The notes beneath the pieces are model-generated. The model was not told where the DNA came from. It ran no database searches and worked only from the letters and a program-made list of their open reading frames with translations. 6,852 nt of DNA from Pirellulaceae bacterium. GTDB taxonomy: Bacteria; Planctomycetota; Planctomycetia; Pirellulales; Pirellulaceae. Positions 1 to 6,402 of this stretch are shown in pieces; position 1 is the first letter of the stretch; each line of letters starts with the position of its first letter. The stretch is from positions 1 to 6,852 of the forward strand of contig JABDKS010000619.1 of NCBI GenBank assembly GCA_013002105.1, read 5' to 3'. A program made the position numbers and the translations under genes.

Positions 1-3
1 TGT

Positions 4-21
4 GCCAGGACAGGTCCTGGC
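4..21. repeat. Perfect 8-bp inverted repeat
   Basis: GCCAGGAC (4-11) and GTCCTGGC (14-21) are exact reverse complements separated by 2 bases, so a GC-rich hairpin is possible with 7 pairs and a 4-base loop. On the plus strand no T-run follows. On the minus strand only 3 bases remain before the window edge, so a T-run cannot be seen or excluded. It could be a terminator stem for the operon or for a convergent gene, or a protein-binding palindrome. Confidence 0.5.
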
Positions 22-175
22 CTACGATTGATCCCACGTATGAAGTAAAAATGCTCTAGCCGTTGACGGATTTCACACCGCTAAGTTTCCATTGTCGCAG
101 AGCACGAGGCACTTTGGATTCAAAACGCTATGTTTTCCCGTCCCGATACCCGCACGGCAATAGCCACGGTTCCTT
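22..175. other. Non-coding left flank, nothing recognised
   Basis: Together with its neighbours this forms the roughly 230-base stretch left of the TPR gene. I find no RNA gene, no repeat other than the two hairpins listed, and no credible reading frame. A 45-codon minus-strand frame starting at 210 has no ribosome binding site and no recognisable product. The three plus-strand frames that enter from the left edge are all closed by position 59, so a convergent gene could end there unseen. Confidence 0.4.
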
Positions 176-207
176 GCGAAAACAACCGGGTCGATCGCCC
201 ATCGGTT
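176..207 (-). terminator. Weak terminator-like hairpin downstream of the TPR gene
   Basis: On the minus strand, 22 bases after the TPR gene stop, AACCG pairs with CGGTT (positions 207-184). The pairing can extend by two G-C pairs if a 2-base bulge is allowed. It is followed by TTGTTTTC. This has the shape of an intrinsic terminator, but the stem is short and imperfect and the T-run is broken, so it is only a candidate for the operon end. Confidence 0.22.
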
Positions 208-229
208 CATGAAAAGTGCCGCTGTCCAG

Positions 230-1282
230 CTAGCCTGCCGGCTGAACTTCTACTTCCACCAGCGTCGAAGTCTGATTAACGATCGGCAATTCGGCTGCCT
301 GTTGGCGAATGACTTGTGGAAACCCGCTGGGGCGATCCATCGGCAACTCTTGGCGGTCGCCGTCTGTCGATTGGGGTGGAATCAACAACAAAGTAGATTG
401 GGATTCTTCTGATGCGGGAGAACGAATTGGAATGCGTTTGGACGGTGATGGAAAAGTACCCTGTACGTCGTACGATCTGTTCGAGGGTACGGCGCCCTGA
501 ACCGGTGTGGGCAGCAGTTCCACGGGAGCGTTCAGCGACGATGACGGTAGCCCAGTCGACGGTACCGCGGACCGTTGCGACGAACTGCCGGATTCATACA
601 GAATCGAGTCGCCCGAAAGATCGGAACCACGCCGATCGTCGGGTTTCTCTGATGTCAGTGATGTGGCAAGCCGGGGACCACGGTCAAGTACCGGGTTCAA
701 ATGAAGGGCCAACTGTTCATCGGCCCAATTAATCCAGTCGTGGCGTGTCTCGTATACCAACAAATCTTGCAACTGTTGGATTGTATATTCGTCTTTGTGT
801 CCGGTGCGAATTTTTGCTCGAACCAGGTTACCTAGAAACAGTGGATTGGTCGGCGCAAATTCATTAGCTTGCCGATACAGTTCCATCGCCTCATCAATTT
901 TTCCAGCCGCTTCAAGCGTCATGCCGAGACTATTAATCGGTGACGGGTTGTCGGGCATGAACTCGATCGCCTTTTGAAATTCGTTGGCTGCATCGACCAA
1001 CTCGCGACGGCGATAGTGAATCAGGCCCAAATTATTGTGCGCGGCACCATGACCCGGATTGGCTTGCACCGCCTGACGAAATTTCTGCTCCGCGAGTTTT
1101 GTACGGTTGTTGTGAAGGTGTTCGATTCCCTGTTGATTCAGCCGTTCGGCTTTGGCCCAAGCATTGGGAAGATCGATGGAGATGGTTTCACTATGATTGG
1201 CCTTCCAAGCCGCGCAGCCAGAGAACGTCACGATCGAAACGATCATGAGAACACGGATCCCAAACTGGATCGATAGCGACAT
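230..1282 (-). CDS. TPR-repeat lipoprotein, candidate pilotin-like accessory factor
   Basis: The 350-residue product starts with a lipoprotein signal peptide: a hydrophobic stretch ending VTFSGC, with Cys23 as the lipidation site. The lipobox is slightly atypical, with Phe at -3. Residue +2 is Ala, not Asp, so under the usual sorting rule it would go to the outer membrane. Three consecutive 34-residue TPR units follow at about 43-76, 77-110 and 111-144, each with the Gly/Ala and terminal Pro pattern (e.g. AAHNNLGLIHYRRRELVDAA in the second), then a partial fourth. From about 200 to the end the chain is rich in Ser, Pro, Gln and Asp and looks disordered. TPR lipoproteins such as PilF/PilW act as pilotins for type IV pilus secretins, so a similar role for the unseen GspD is plausible, but it is inferred from architecture and context. 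The gene starts 66 bases after gspM. It may be the last gene of the operon. TadD-like or general TPR lipoprotein are alternatives. Confidence 0.8.
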   Translation of the reverse strand: MSLSIQFGIRVLMIVSIVTFSGCAAWKANHSETISIDLPNAWAKAERLNQQGIEHLHNNRTKLAEQKFRQAVQANPGHGAAHNNLGLIHYRRRELVDAANEFQKAIEFMPDNPSPINSLGMTLEAAGKIDEAMELYRQANEFAPTNPLFLGNLVRAKIRTGHKDEYTIQQLQDLLVYETRHDWINWADEQLALHLNPVLDRGPRLATSLTSEKPDDRRGSDLSGDSILYESGSSSQRSAVPSTGLPSSSLNAPVELLPTPVQGAVPSNRSYDVQGTFPSPSKRIPIRSPASEESQSTLLLIPPQSTDGDRQELPMDRPSGFPQVIRQQAAELPIVNQTSTLVEVEVQPAG

Positions 1283-1348
1283 GGCTGACCTGACTGAGAC
1301 ACTGCTCGAACCACACTCCGCGTGCGTTCACCACAACGCGCAAAGTTG

Positions 1349-1885
1349 CTAGCGTCTTGTCGGCGAAAAAATCACCTGTGTCAAGGTCAGCCGGGCGGAC
1401 CACGTCTCGGTTGCCTTGCTAGCGACGCGTGGTAGCGACAACACAATGTCGCGAACTTCTAATCCTTGGCCCGATTCAACAATCTCGGACACAAATTGGG
1501 CCATTTCGTGCAACTGAATATTCTCCAACTCCACGTCCGTGGCCCGCATTTGATACTCGGTTTTGGCGATCCGAATCGGCTGCTGCGGGTCGACCCGTTG
1601 TAGGCGGACCGTCGACGACTTCAGTTTCCTGAGTGCCGAAGTGACTCGTTTGGAGATTTCGTCGGGCGACTCCATCTCCAACGACGCGATTCGTGGTGCA
1701 TATTTCAAACGCTGTATGTCCGCGGTCATTCGGTGGGCGTCGGCCAAGTCTTCACGCATTTCGTCTAGCTGTCGCGAAGAAGCCATCGCCGACTGCCACA
1801 TGGTGACCGCCGTGATCAGCAAGGCGACCAGTGTGAGAGCAAAGAGTAACCATCGCGAACGATGTTGGCGTACTGCAGCATTCAT
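1349..1885 (-). CDS. gspM: T2SS assembly platform protein GspM (PilO-like)
   Basis: GspM is the small bitopic partner of GspL in the inner-membrane platform. The 178-residue product has a basic N-terminus, one membrane segment (about 12-30), a coiled-coil stretch rich in Glu, Asp and Arg (about 37-70) and a periplasmic ferredoxin-like domain (about 75-172). Within that domain, VELENIQLHEMAQFVSEIVE and LEVRDIVLSLPR followed by WSARLTLTQV (about 162-171) give the beta-alpha-beta pattern shared by GspM and PilO. Length is typical for GspM. Assignment leans on architecture and on the position directly after gspL, because sequence conservation in this family is low. The start ATG at 1885 has GAGG 7 bases upstream and overlaps the gspL stop as ATGA. 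Confidence 0.82.
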   Translation of the reverse strand: MNAAVRQHRSRWLLFALTLVALLITAVTMWQSAMASSRQLDEMREDLADAHRMTADIQRLKYAPRIASLEMESPDEISKRVTSALRKLKSSTVRLQRVDPQQPIRIAKTEYQMRATDVELENIQLHEMAQFVSEIVESGQGLEVRDIVLSLPRVASKATETWSARLTLTQVIFSPTRR

Positions 1886-3246
1886 GACGATCCTCGCTGG
1901 TCAACCTTGCTGTCCGGTGTGCGACCGTCGGTGTTATCCGTCGTCACCGTTGGTAAAAACTCGCCTTGCAATTGCGACGCGACAGTCGTCGCATCGATTT
2001 GCTCGGTCCCCGGCGGCAACATCGAAAAACCGACTCTCTCCAACGCCGCCGCCAGCTTGCCGGCGGAGTCGTGATTGCGCAGCTGGACGTCAACGCGCAG
2101 TTCTCCATCCGTTACGGCGACCTGCGTGATGCGGAAACGTACGTCGGCCGGCAATCCGCTAAGAAACGAATCCAGCACGCGAAGGGCGCTTTGCGGCGTC
2201 GGAACATTCCCACCTGTGCTGCGTGATGCAAGCGCTTTGCGATGCTCACTGCGAAAACGTGATAGCAGCGCCGCGGGAACGCGTGCATCGGGAAACGCCT
2301 CCTCAAATAGCTCACGCTGTTGTTGCTGCACGCGAGCAATCTCGGCCTGAAACACCGATTGCCGCCAGTAACTCGCTGCGATGGCGACGACCAGCAAAAC
2401 AACAGCCGAAACGAGTAGCCCCCGCAACGATCCGCGATACATTCGCAATGGATCCTTTTCCGCGAGCCGACCGCGACGCAGGTCGTACCAGGGTGTATCG
2501 CGACCTTGCAGCACAAGACTTGCACCACGCAGCGCGACCTGATCCATCGGTTCGATCGTCGGCGACCCCAGCCCAGTTGCGTCCGCAAGACTGTCATCAT
2601 CAATCGATGTATCTGCAAACGACAAAATTCGAATGTCTGGATCGTTGGCGGATTGAATGGCTGCAAGTTCCTGTTGCAGTCGAATTCCGTTGTCGAAAAC
2701 ATGTCGCCAGCCGCGGAGATTGCGTGTGCCAACGAGCAACAGATCGGTTTCACCGTCGTGGTTCCAGACCACCAGGTCGCCATCGGTCGCTTTGTCTTCA
2801 GCTACTAACGCAGCCGTCGCCAAAATCGGCCACGGTGAAACCGCCTCGACCAGTACGCCGGCGTCGTCCAGTGCATCGACCAACGGCGCCCAACGCTCGA
2901 CCTCAATCGCAACCCCGGTGACGCATCCATCCTCCTCTGCAAAATCTGCAACGGCAGATTCTGCATCGATTGGTAGCGAGCCTTCCATTTCGAAAGTCAG
3001 CGTTTTCCGATCACGGATTCCTGCAACGGCATCGCTGTCGAGAGCGGCAAAGTAGGCCGACGCGGCATCTGGCGCTACGATCACACGTTGCTTGACATTC
3101 CACGTGGCCGTCAACTGGCGGACCTGTTGGGCAAGTTCATCGACATTGCAATCGCCGATCGTTTGCGTTTGCACCTCTCCTGTGCTGTTGATGCACAACA
3201 GTCGCCATGTATCGCGGTTTTTGATCAGGAGGCAACCGATGCTCAT
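1882..3246 (-). CDS. gspL: T2SS assembly platform protein GspL
   Basis: GspL anchors the ATPase GspE to the inner membrane and pairs with GspM. The 454-residue product has three parts. Residues 1 to about 250 are a cytoplasmic actin-like domain related to PilM/GspL, including the segment DLVVWNHDGETDLLLVG (157-173), which aligns by pattern with the second phosphate motif of that fold. Next come the typical linker YDLRRGRLAEKDP (254-266) and one membrane segment (about 276-293). A periplasmic part follows, with a short coiled coil (about 297-316) and a ferredoxin-like beta-alpha-beta domain (about 353-430). The C-terminal 25 residues are polar and probably disordered. The protein is somewhat longer than typical GspL. 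It overlaps gspC and gspM by ATGA at both ends, placing it firmly in a C-L-M subunit. It combines what are separate PilM and PilN proteins in type IV pilus systems. Confidence 0.88.
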   Translation of the reverse strand: MSIGCLLIKNRDTWRLLCINSTGEVQTQTIGDCNVDELAQQVRQLTATWNVKQRVIVAPDAASAYFAALDSDAVAGIRDRKTLTFEMEGSLPIDAESAVADFAEEDGCVTGVAIEVERWAPLVDALDDAGVLVEAVSPWPILATAALVAEDKATDGDLVVWNHDGETDLLLVGTRNLRGWRHVFDNGIRLQQELAAIQSANDPDIRILSFADTSIDDDSLADATGLGSPTIEPMDQVALRGASLVLQGRDTPWYDLRRGRLAEKDPLRMYRGSLRGLLVSAVVLLVVAIAASYWRQSVFQAEIARVQQQQRELFEEAFPDARVPAALLSRFRSEHRKALASRSTGGNVPTPQSALRVLDSFLSGLPADVRFRITQVAVTDGELRVDVQLRNHDSAGKLAAALERVGFSMLPPGTEQIDATTVASQLQGEFLPTVTTDNTDGRTPDSKVDQRGSS

Positions 3247-3803
3247 CGTTGTCTCCGATTGTTTTTGATCTTTCCGGAGCGACCCTTCTTTGCGGCGGTT
3301 TTAATCTGCAACGTCGTCTGTCGCCCTTGCAGCGATACGGTCGCTTTTGTGGCCTCGATTCCCTCGACAAGCATTCCCGTCGGCTCTAGGTCCAGTGTTT
3401 CGCCCACCGTTTTCAGATCATACTTGCCATCGGCGTCGGCAAAAATTCCGATGCCAGTTCCTGATTCCAGGATCGTACCTACTAGGGTGATCTCAATCGG
3501 CGGGATCGGCGCTGCGACGACAGTGGGCTTCTTAGGCGGAGTGCGAACGATGGACGGCCGAGGTTTCGGCTTGGGCGGATCGACCAACGGTCCACGCAAT
3601 TTTGTACGCCAGACATCCGACACCAGGAACTGATTCGTTTGTGCGGCAGTTTCGTCGATTGAATCGCCCGTCGGCCTGCTGGGCAACGCATCGGCGCCTG
3701 CAGAATTTGAATCTGACAAGCCCCAGGCCAACGTTGCGATCGCTGCGACGACCAGCATCGCAGAGACAGCGTGGATCAGTGTGCGGGTTTGGCGAACGTT
3801 CAT
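3243..3803 (-). CDS. gspC: GspC-like inner-membrane protein with HR domain, short form
   Basis: GspC links the inner-membrane platform to the N-domains of the secretin GspD. The 186-residue product has a short cytoplasmic N-terminus, one membrane segment (about residues 10-29), a Ser/Ala/Asp linker, a Pro/Lys-rich stretch (about 75-102, e.g. PPKPKPRP) and then a compact beta domain (about 101-168). That domain reads as a GspC homology region: ITLVGTIL, GIGIFADADGKYDL, VGETL and GMLVEGIEATKATVSLQG, a pattern shared with the pilus protein PilP. It ends with a basic tail (about 171-186). There is no C-terminal PDZ or coiled-coil domain, so it is clearly shorter than proteobacterial GspC. I chose the ATG at 3803 because it places 9 residues before the membrane segment; a TTG at 3908 would add 35 residues. 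The stop overlaps the gspL start as ATGA. PilP-like is the main alternative name. Confidence 0.75.
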   Translation of the reverse strand: MNVRQTRTLIHAVSAMLVVAAIATLAWGLSDSNSAGADALPSRPTGDSIDETAAQTNQFLVSDVWRTKLRGPLVDPPKPKPRPSIVRTPPKKPTVVAAPIPPIEITLVGTILESGTGIGIFADADGKYDLKTVGETLDLEPTGMLVEGIEATKATVSLQGRQTTLQIKTAAKKGRSGKIKNNRRQR

Positions 3804-3928
3804 GCGAAGTCGATCATCCGAATCCAAATTGGTTGCGATTTTCGACGATCCGGATCGCGATGTTGCGTCGATGCGAACCAGAGAGGAAAAGGAAACGACG
3901 CGTTGCAAAAGAAAAGGAGACCAACATT
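3804..3928 (-). other. Intergenic gap between gspK and the gspC-like gene
   Basis: Every other junction from gspG to gspM overlaps, but this one leaves 125 bases. The minus strand here has a pyrimidine-rich stretch (about 3877-3925). The gspC frame stays open through the gap, with a TTG at 3908 that could in principle start a form 35 residues longer, but no ribosome binding site precedes it. I see no convincing -35/-10 pair, hairpin or terminator. The gap may carry a secondary promoter or be a remnant of rearrangement; neither is shown by the sequence. Confidence 0.4.
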
Positions 3929-4894
3929 CTACATCGAGAAGGTCGCTAGATTGAAAATTCCTTCACTGTCCGGTTCAATCACGGAAAAAACTCGCATTCT
4001 CCCACGTTTCGTTTCGGTTTCAGCCCAGATCGAGAAACAACTCGATGACTGCCCCAACGTCTGCAGCAGACGCTCACGATCGCGTGGATTCGTGACCTCT
4101 TTTTCGATAATCAGCTTGATTCCTGTGAGGGCTTGTTCGCGATGACGTTGGATGATTCGTTTCGCCAACCCGTCCTGAACAATCGGTCGGCAGGTCGACA
4201 GGAACGCTTCGTCACTCGCCCGCGCGACGTTCAGCTTTCCCCGTCCCCACAAGGTAAGTGACCTGGTAATCACCGGCAGATCTCTATCGCTACCGAGAGT
4301 CTGATGAATTTGTTCGATGTCCAGCACATCACCCCAAGAATAAAAGGCGCGAGGCGGCTCTGCTTCTGCGTCTTCAGAATCCTCGGCATCGCGATCCGTG
4401 TTACTCGCTACTTTTCGTTGCTCGGATTGCTCGGACGCGACGACGGGCCGCAACGCGATGGCCCTTGTTACACCGGGACGTAGGATCCGACGCAGCTCGG
4501 TGGCAACGACCCGTTCATCGCTGGCATGATACAGCGAATTGAGGTTTGTCTTGGCGTCCTCGTCAGCAACAACCACCGTCACGAGACTTTGTCCTAGCAC
4601 GATTTGACCGCTCGCCAGCGCAGGTGGTCTGGCGGTGTTGGTTCGGCCCAATCGTTCATCGCGTGTATCGAACATTTTTCCCACATGGGGAAGCAATGCG
4701 TGGGAGCAGGACGTTAAACCCCACTTTCGTTGTAACGCATCTTGTTGATCAATCGAATCAATCGCCAACCGCGCGCTTGTGGTTGCCAGTTTTGTCAGAG
4801 CGACACTGCTAACGACGATGGCGACCAGAACCAACAAAAGCACGTATCCCTCGCGTTGATGCCGTTCTGCACGATGCCGATGGGTGTTGCTCAT
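3929..4894 (-). CDS. gspK: Minor pseudopilin GspK (tip subunit)
   Basis: A 321-residue protein, the largest pseudopilin and the one that caps the pseudopilus tip in known systems. The leader ends RHQREG and is followed by YVLLLVLVAIVVSSVALTKL. Cleavage is expected after Gly16, and mature +5 is Leu rather than Glu, as is characteristic of GspK. Family motifs are clear: ADEDAKTNLN (about 110-119), FYSWGDVL (about 184-191, where GspK has 'F.S..EL') and ITRSLTLWGRGKLNVA (about 209-224), a counterpart of the 'T..S...NVNTA' region. A helical domain follows at about 228-283. An acidic low-complexity stretch at about 165-180 (DAEDSEDAEAEP within it) looks like a loop insertion in the alpha domain. 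The start is supported by GGGAGAG about 9 bases upstream and by the TAATG overlap with gspJ. The next gene starts only after 125 bases, the largest gap in the cluster. Confidence 0.92.
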   Translation of the reverse strand: MSNTHRHRAERHQREGYVLLLVLVAIVVSSVALTKLATTSARLAIDSIDQQDALQRKWGLTSCSHALLPHVGKMFDTRDERLGRTNTARPPALASGQIVLGQSLVTVVVADEDAKTNLNSLYHASDERVVATELRRILRPGVTRAIALRPVVASEQSEQRKVASNTDRDAEDSEDAEAEPPRAFYSWGDVLDIEQIHQTLGSDRDLPVITRSLTLWGRGKLNVARASDEAFLSTCRPIVQDGLAKRIIQRHREQALTGIKLIIEKEVTNPRDRERLLQTLGQSSSCFSIWAETETKRGRMRVFSVIEPDSEGIFNLATFSM

Positions 4895-5466
4895 TAGAAA
4901 CTCTCCCGATGATGGTCGATGTCCAAGCTGACGACTGGCGCTGCGAACTGATCCACGACGATCAGTTGGACCGAGGGAGGGATCGGTTGGAGACCTCCGG
5001 TTTGCGACGGGTCGGGCGCGCGAGTCAACGATTCATCATCGTCAGATGACGCGAGATCCACGCGAAGCTGTGTTGCACCAAACCAAACGAGCGAAGCACC
5101 ACGACCTGGGTCGACCGAGCCGGACTCCCAACGGGCAAGTCCATTTCGACCAATTCGGTAACCTACATAGGCCGGACGGTAGTTGGGCATCCCATTCTTG
5201 TCTCGCCCAAGTGAACCGAAGAGTCGAACTTCGTTGGGGCCGGCTTGAATACCGCGGGCGTTTCGAATGTCACGCTCAATTTGTTCGGCCAGCCAAAGGG
5301 GTGATGCGGAACGATGATTCAAATTGTCGGCTTGACGAGACGTCTGCAATGCGGATCGAAGCACGCTGAGCAATGCAATCATCAATAGGGCGGTCAGAAC
5401 GCTCGAGACCAGCAGTTCAAGCAAGGTAAATGCGGACCGTCGTTGACGGTGGTCGAAACGGTTCAT
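4894..5466 (-). CDS. gspJ: Minor pseudopilin GspJ
   Basis: A 190-residue minor pseudopilin, the partner of GspI and GspK in the tip trimer. The leader (MNRFDHRQRRSA) is followed by FTLLELLVSSVLTALLMIALL, with cleavage expected after Ala12 and Glu17 at mature +5. The globular domain shows the usual GspJ pattern: a helix with LAEQIERDIRNARGI (about 59-73), then beta segments including AYVGYRIGRNGLARWE (about 99-114), where GspJ proteins typically have a 'V.Y.L..G.L.R' stretch. An acidic and then Pro/Gly-rich loop (about 139-164) interrupts the end of the domain. Length matches the family. The gene overlaps gspI by 4 bases (ATGA) and gspK by 1 base (TAATG), consistent with coupled translation. 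Confidence 0.88.
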   Translation of the reverse strand: MNRFDHRQRRSAFTLLELLVSSVLTALLMIALLSVLRSALQTSRQADNLNHRSASPLWLAEQIERDIRNARGIQAGPNEVRLFGSLGRDKNGMPNYRPAYVGYRIGRNGLARWESGSVDPGRGASLVWFGATQLRVDLASSDDDESLTRAPDPSQTGGLQPIPPSVQLIVVDQFAAPVVSLDIDHHRESF

Positions 5467-5894
5467 CGTGCTACCGCCCCCGGATCGATATCGACCACGA
5501 CATCCACGCTACAAAGCACCCTACCGGGTTTGTCGCGAGCATGACCGGTGAGACTGAGTCGGACGACGTGAACGGGGATCCCGCAAAGTTCACGCCGGTC
5601 GATCACGTTGGTTTGCCAAGTAATTGCCTGCGAAACCATTCTCGTTTGGTCGGGCAACAGTGTTCCGCGAGCGGATAGCGGTACGCCGTCGGTGCTCTGC
5701 ATCCAACGTGAAAGCAGCTCATCGGCCAGTCGTGTCGCAACGATCCTCTGTTGCGCCACTCGTACCTTTTTTTGGTGCGAGCTGATCGCGATCAATACCG
5801 ACACGACCAACGAGGCTAGCAGTGTCGTTCCAACAACGACTTCCAGAATTGTGAACGCCTGGCGTCGTTTTCGTTTACGGGCGAAGCAAAGCAT
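5463..5894 (-). CDS. gspI: Minor pseudopilin GspI
   Basis: A 143-residue minor pseudopilin. In characterised systems GspI nucleates the tip complex with GspJ and GspK. A very basic leader (FARKRKRRQA) precedes FTILEVVVGTTLLASLVVSV, so cleavage is expected after Ala13 with Glu18 at mature +5. Next comes an amphipathic helix with the Ala/Leu pattern typical of GspI (IVATRLADELLSRWM, about 51-65), then a short beta domain ending in DVVVDIDP. Cys104 and Cys128 are both in the exported domain and could pair. The start is the ATG at 5894, because GGAGG lies 9 bases upstream, the best ribosome binding site in the window. An upstream GTG at 5933 has no such support. The start lies inside gspH (20-base overlap), and the stop overlaps the gspJ start as ATGA. 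Confidence 0.85.
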   Translation of the reverse strand: MLCFARKRKRRQAFTILEVVVGTTLLASLVVSVLIAISSHQKKVRVAQQRIVATRLADELLSRWMQSTDGVPLSARGTLLPDQTRMVSQAITWQTNVIDRRELCGIPVHVVRLSLTGHARDKPGRVLCSVDVVVDIDPGAVAR

Positions 5895-6402
5895 CGACTT
5901 CGTCCTCCGTTTTACAACGCAGTTGTTGACCACTGAGCCCGAGTGTGATCAGCCAAGTGCTGGCACCGCTTTTCGAAACCAGCTGAACCGCGTAATTTTT
6001 AGACTGTCCGCGTCCATTCACCGTCAGCGGGAGCGTGTTTTGCGTGGCAGGGCCATTGCCCAGACGCACGCGACCGACCTGCACTTTGGAATTCCATTTG
6101 ATTTCGCGAGGCATCTCACCAGAACGCAGCGACTGCGGCCCCTTCACCGAAACACTTTCTTGCAGCGGATTGAAACTGAATGTGATTGGTTGACCGTCTT
6201 GCCTTGCTCGTGCGCGAATTTGTCGATCGAATGTTTCCAAACGATCAGCAGCATCAGCCAGTGAGGCACCGTCGATGTGGCCTTGGACACTGTAGATAGC
6301 GATACCGGATAAGGCCGCCACCAGGACCATCACTACCAGCAGCTCCACCAAGGTGAATGCGTTTGGGGTGGACGTCGCGAGGATCGGTGACCTATTCATC
6401 AT
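5875..6402 (-). CDS. gspH: Minor pseudopilin GspH (FimT/GspH-like)
   Basis: A 175-residue minor pseudopilin, expected at the tip of the pseudopilus. The leader ends STPNA and is followed by FTLVELLVVMVLVAALSG, giving processing after Ala15 and Glu20 at mature +5. The remainder is a mixed alpha/beta domain of the GspH/FimT size, ending in beta-rich sequence (about 136-162). Assignment to GspH rests on position directly after gspG, on length and on the N-terminus; the C-terminal domain is divergent. Two adjacent ATGs lie at 6402 and 6399, and I use the first. A GTG at 6462 in the same frame would give a leader 20 residues longer but has no visible ribosome binding site. With the ATG start the gene overlaps the end of gspG by 11 bases, and its 3' end overlaps gspI by 20 bases. 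The Shine-Dalgarno signal is weak, so coupling to gspG is likely. Confidence 0.85.
   Translation of the reverse strand: MMNRSPILATSTPNAFTLVELLVVMVLVAALSGIAIYSVQGHIDGASLADAADRLETFDRQIRARARQDGQPITFSFNPLQESVSVKGPQSLRSGEMPREIKWNSKVQVGRVRLGNGPATQNTLPLTVNGRGQSKNYAVQLVSKSGASTWLITLGLSGQQLRCKTEDEVDALLRP

Noticed and set aside
73..210. 45-codon minus-strand frame just after the TPR gene
   Set aside because: No Shine-Dalgarno sequence, no recognisable motif, and short enough to occur by chance.
1191..1403. 70-codon minus-strand frame spanning the gspM/TPR gap
   Set aside because: It overlaps both real genes in another frame, has no domain, and ends inside the TPR gene's signal peptide region.
2112..2783. 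Second minus-strand open frame (223 codons) overlapping gspL
   Set aside because: It is an alternative frame inside gspL with Cys/Arg/Trp-rich, non-domain-like sequence and no ribosome binding site; the gspL frame explains the region.
2223..2921. Long plus-strand open frame (232 codons) opposite gspL
   Set aside because: Its product is low in recognisable structure and rich in Arg, Pro and Ala, as expected of an antisense shadow. The opposite strand encodes a coherent GspL with linker, membrane segment and ferredoxin-like domain.
3804..3908. N-terminal extension of the gspC-like gene from a TTG at 3908
   Set aside because: No ribosome binding site precedes the TTG, and the extra 35 residues would put a long polar stretch before the membrane segment; the ATG at 3803 gives a normal topology.
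5895..5933. Upstream GTG start for gspI
   Set aside because: The ATG at 5894 has GGAGG at an ideal distance and gives a normal short leader.
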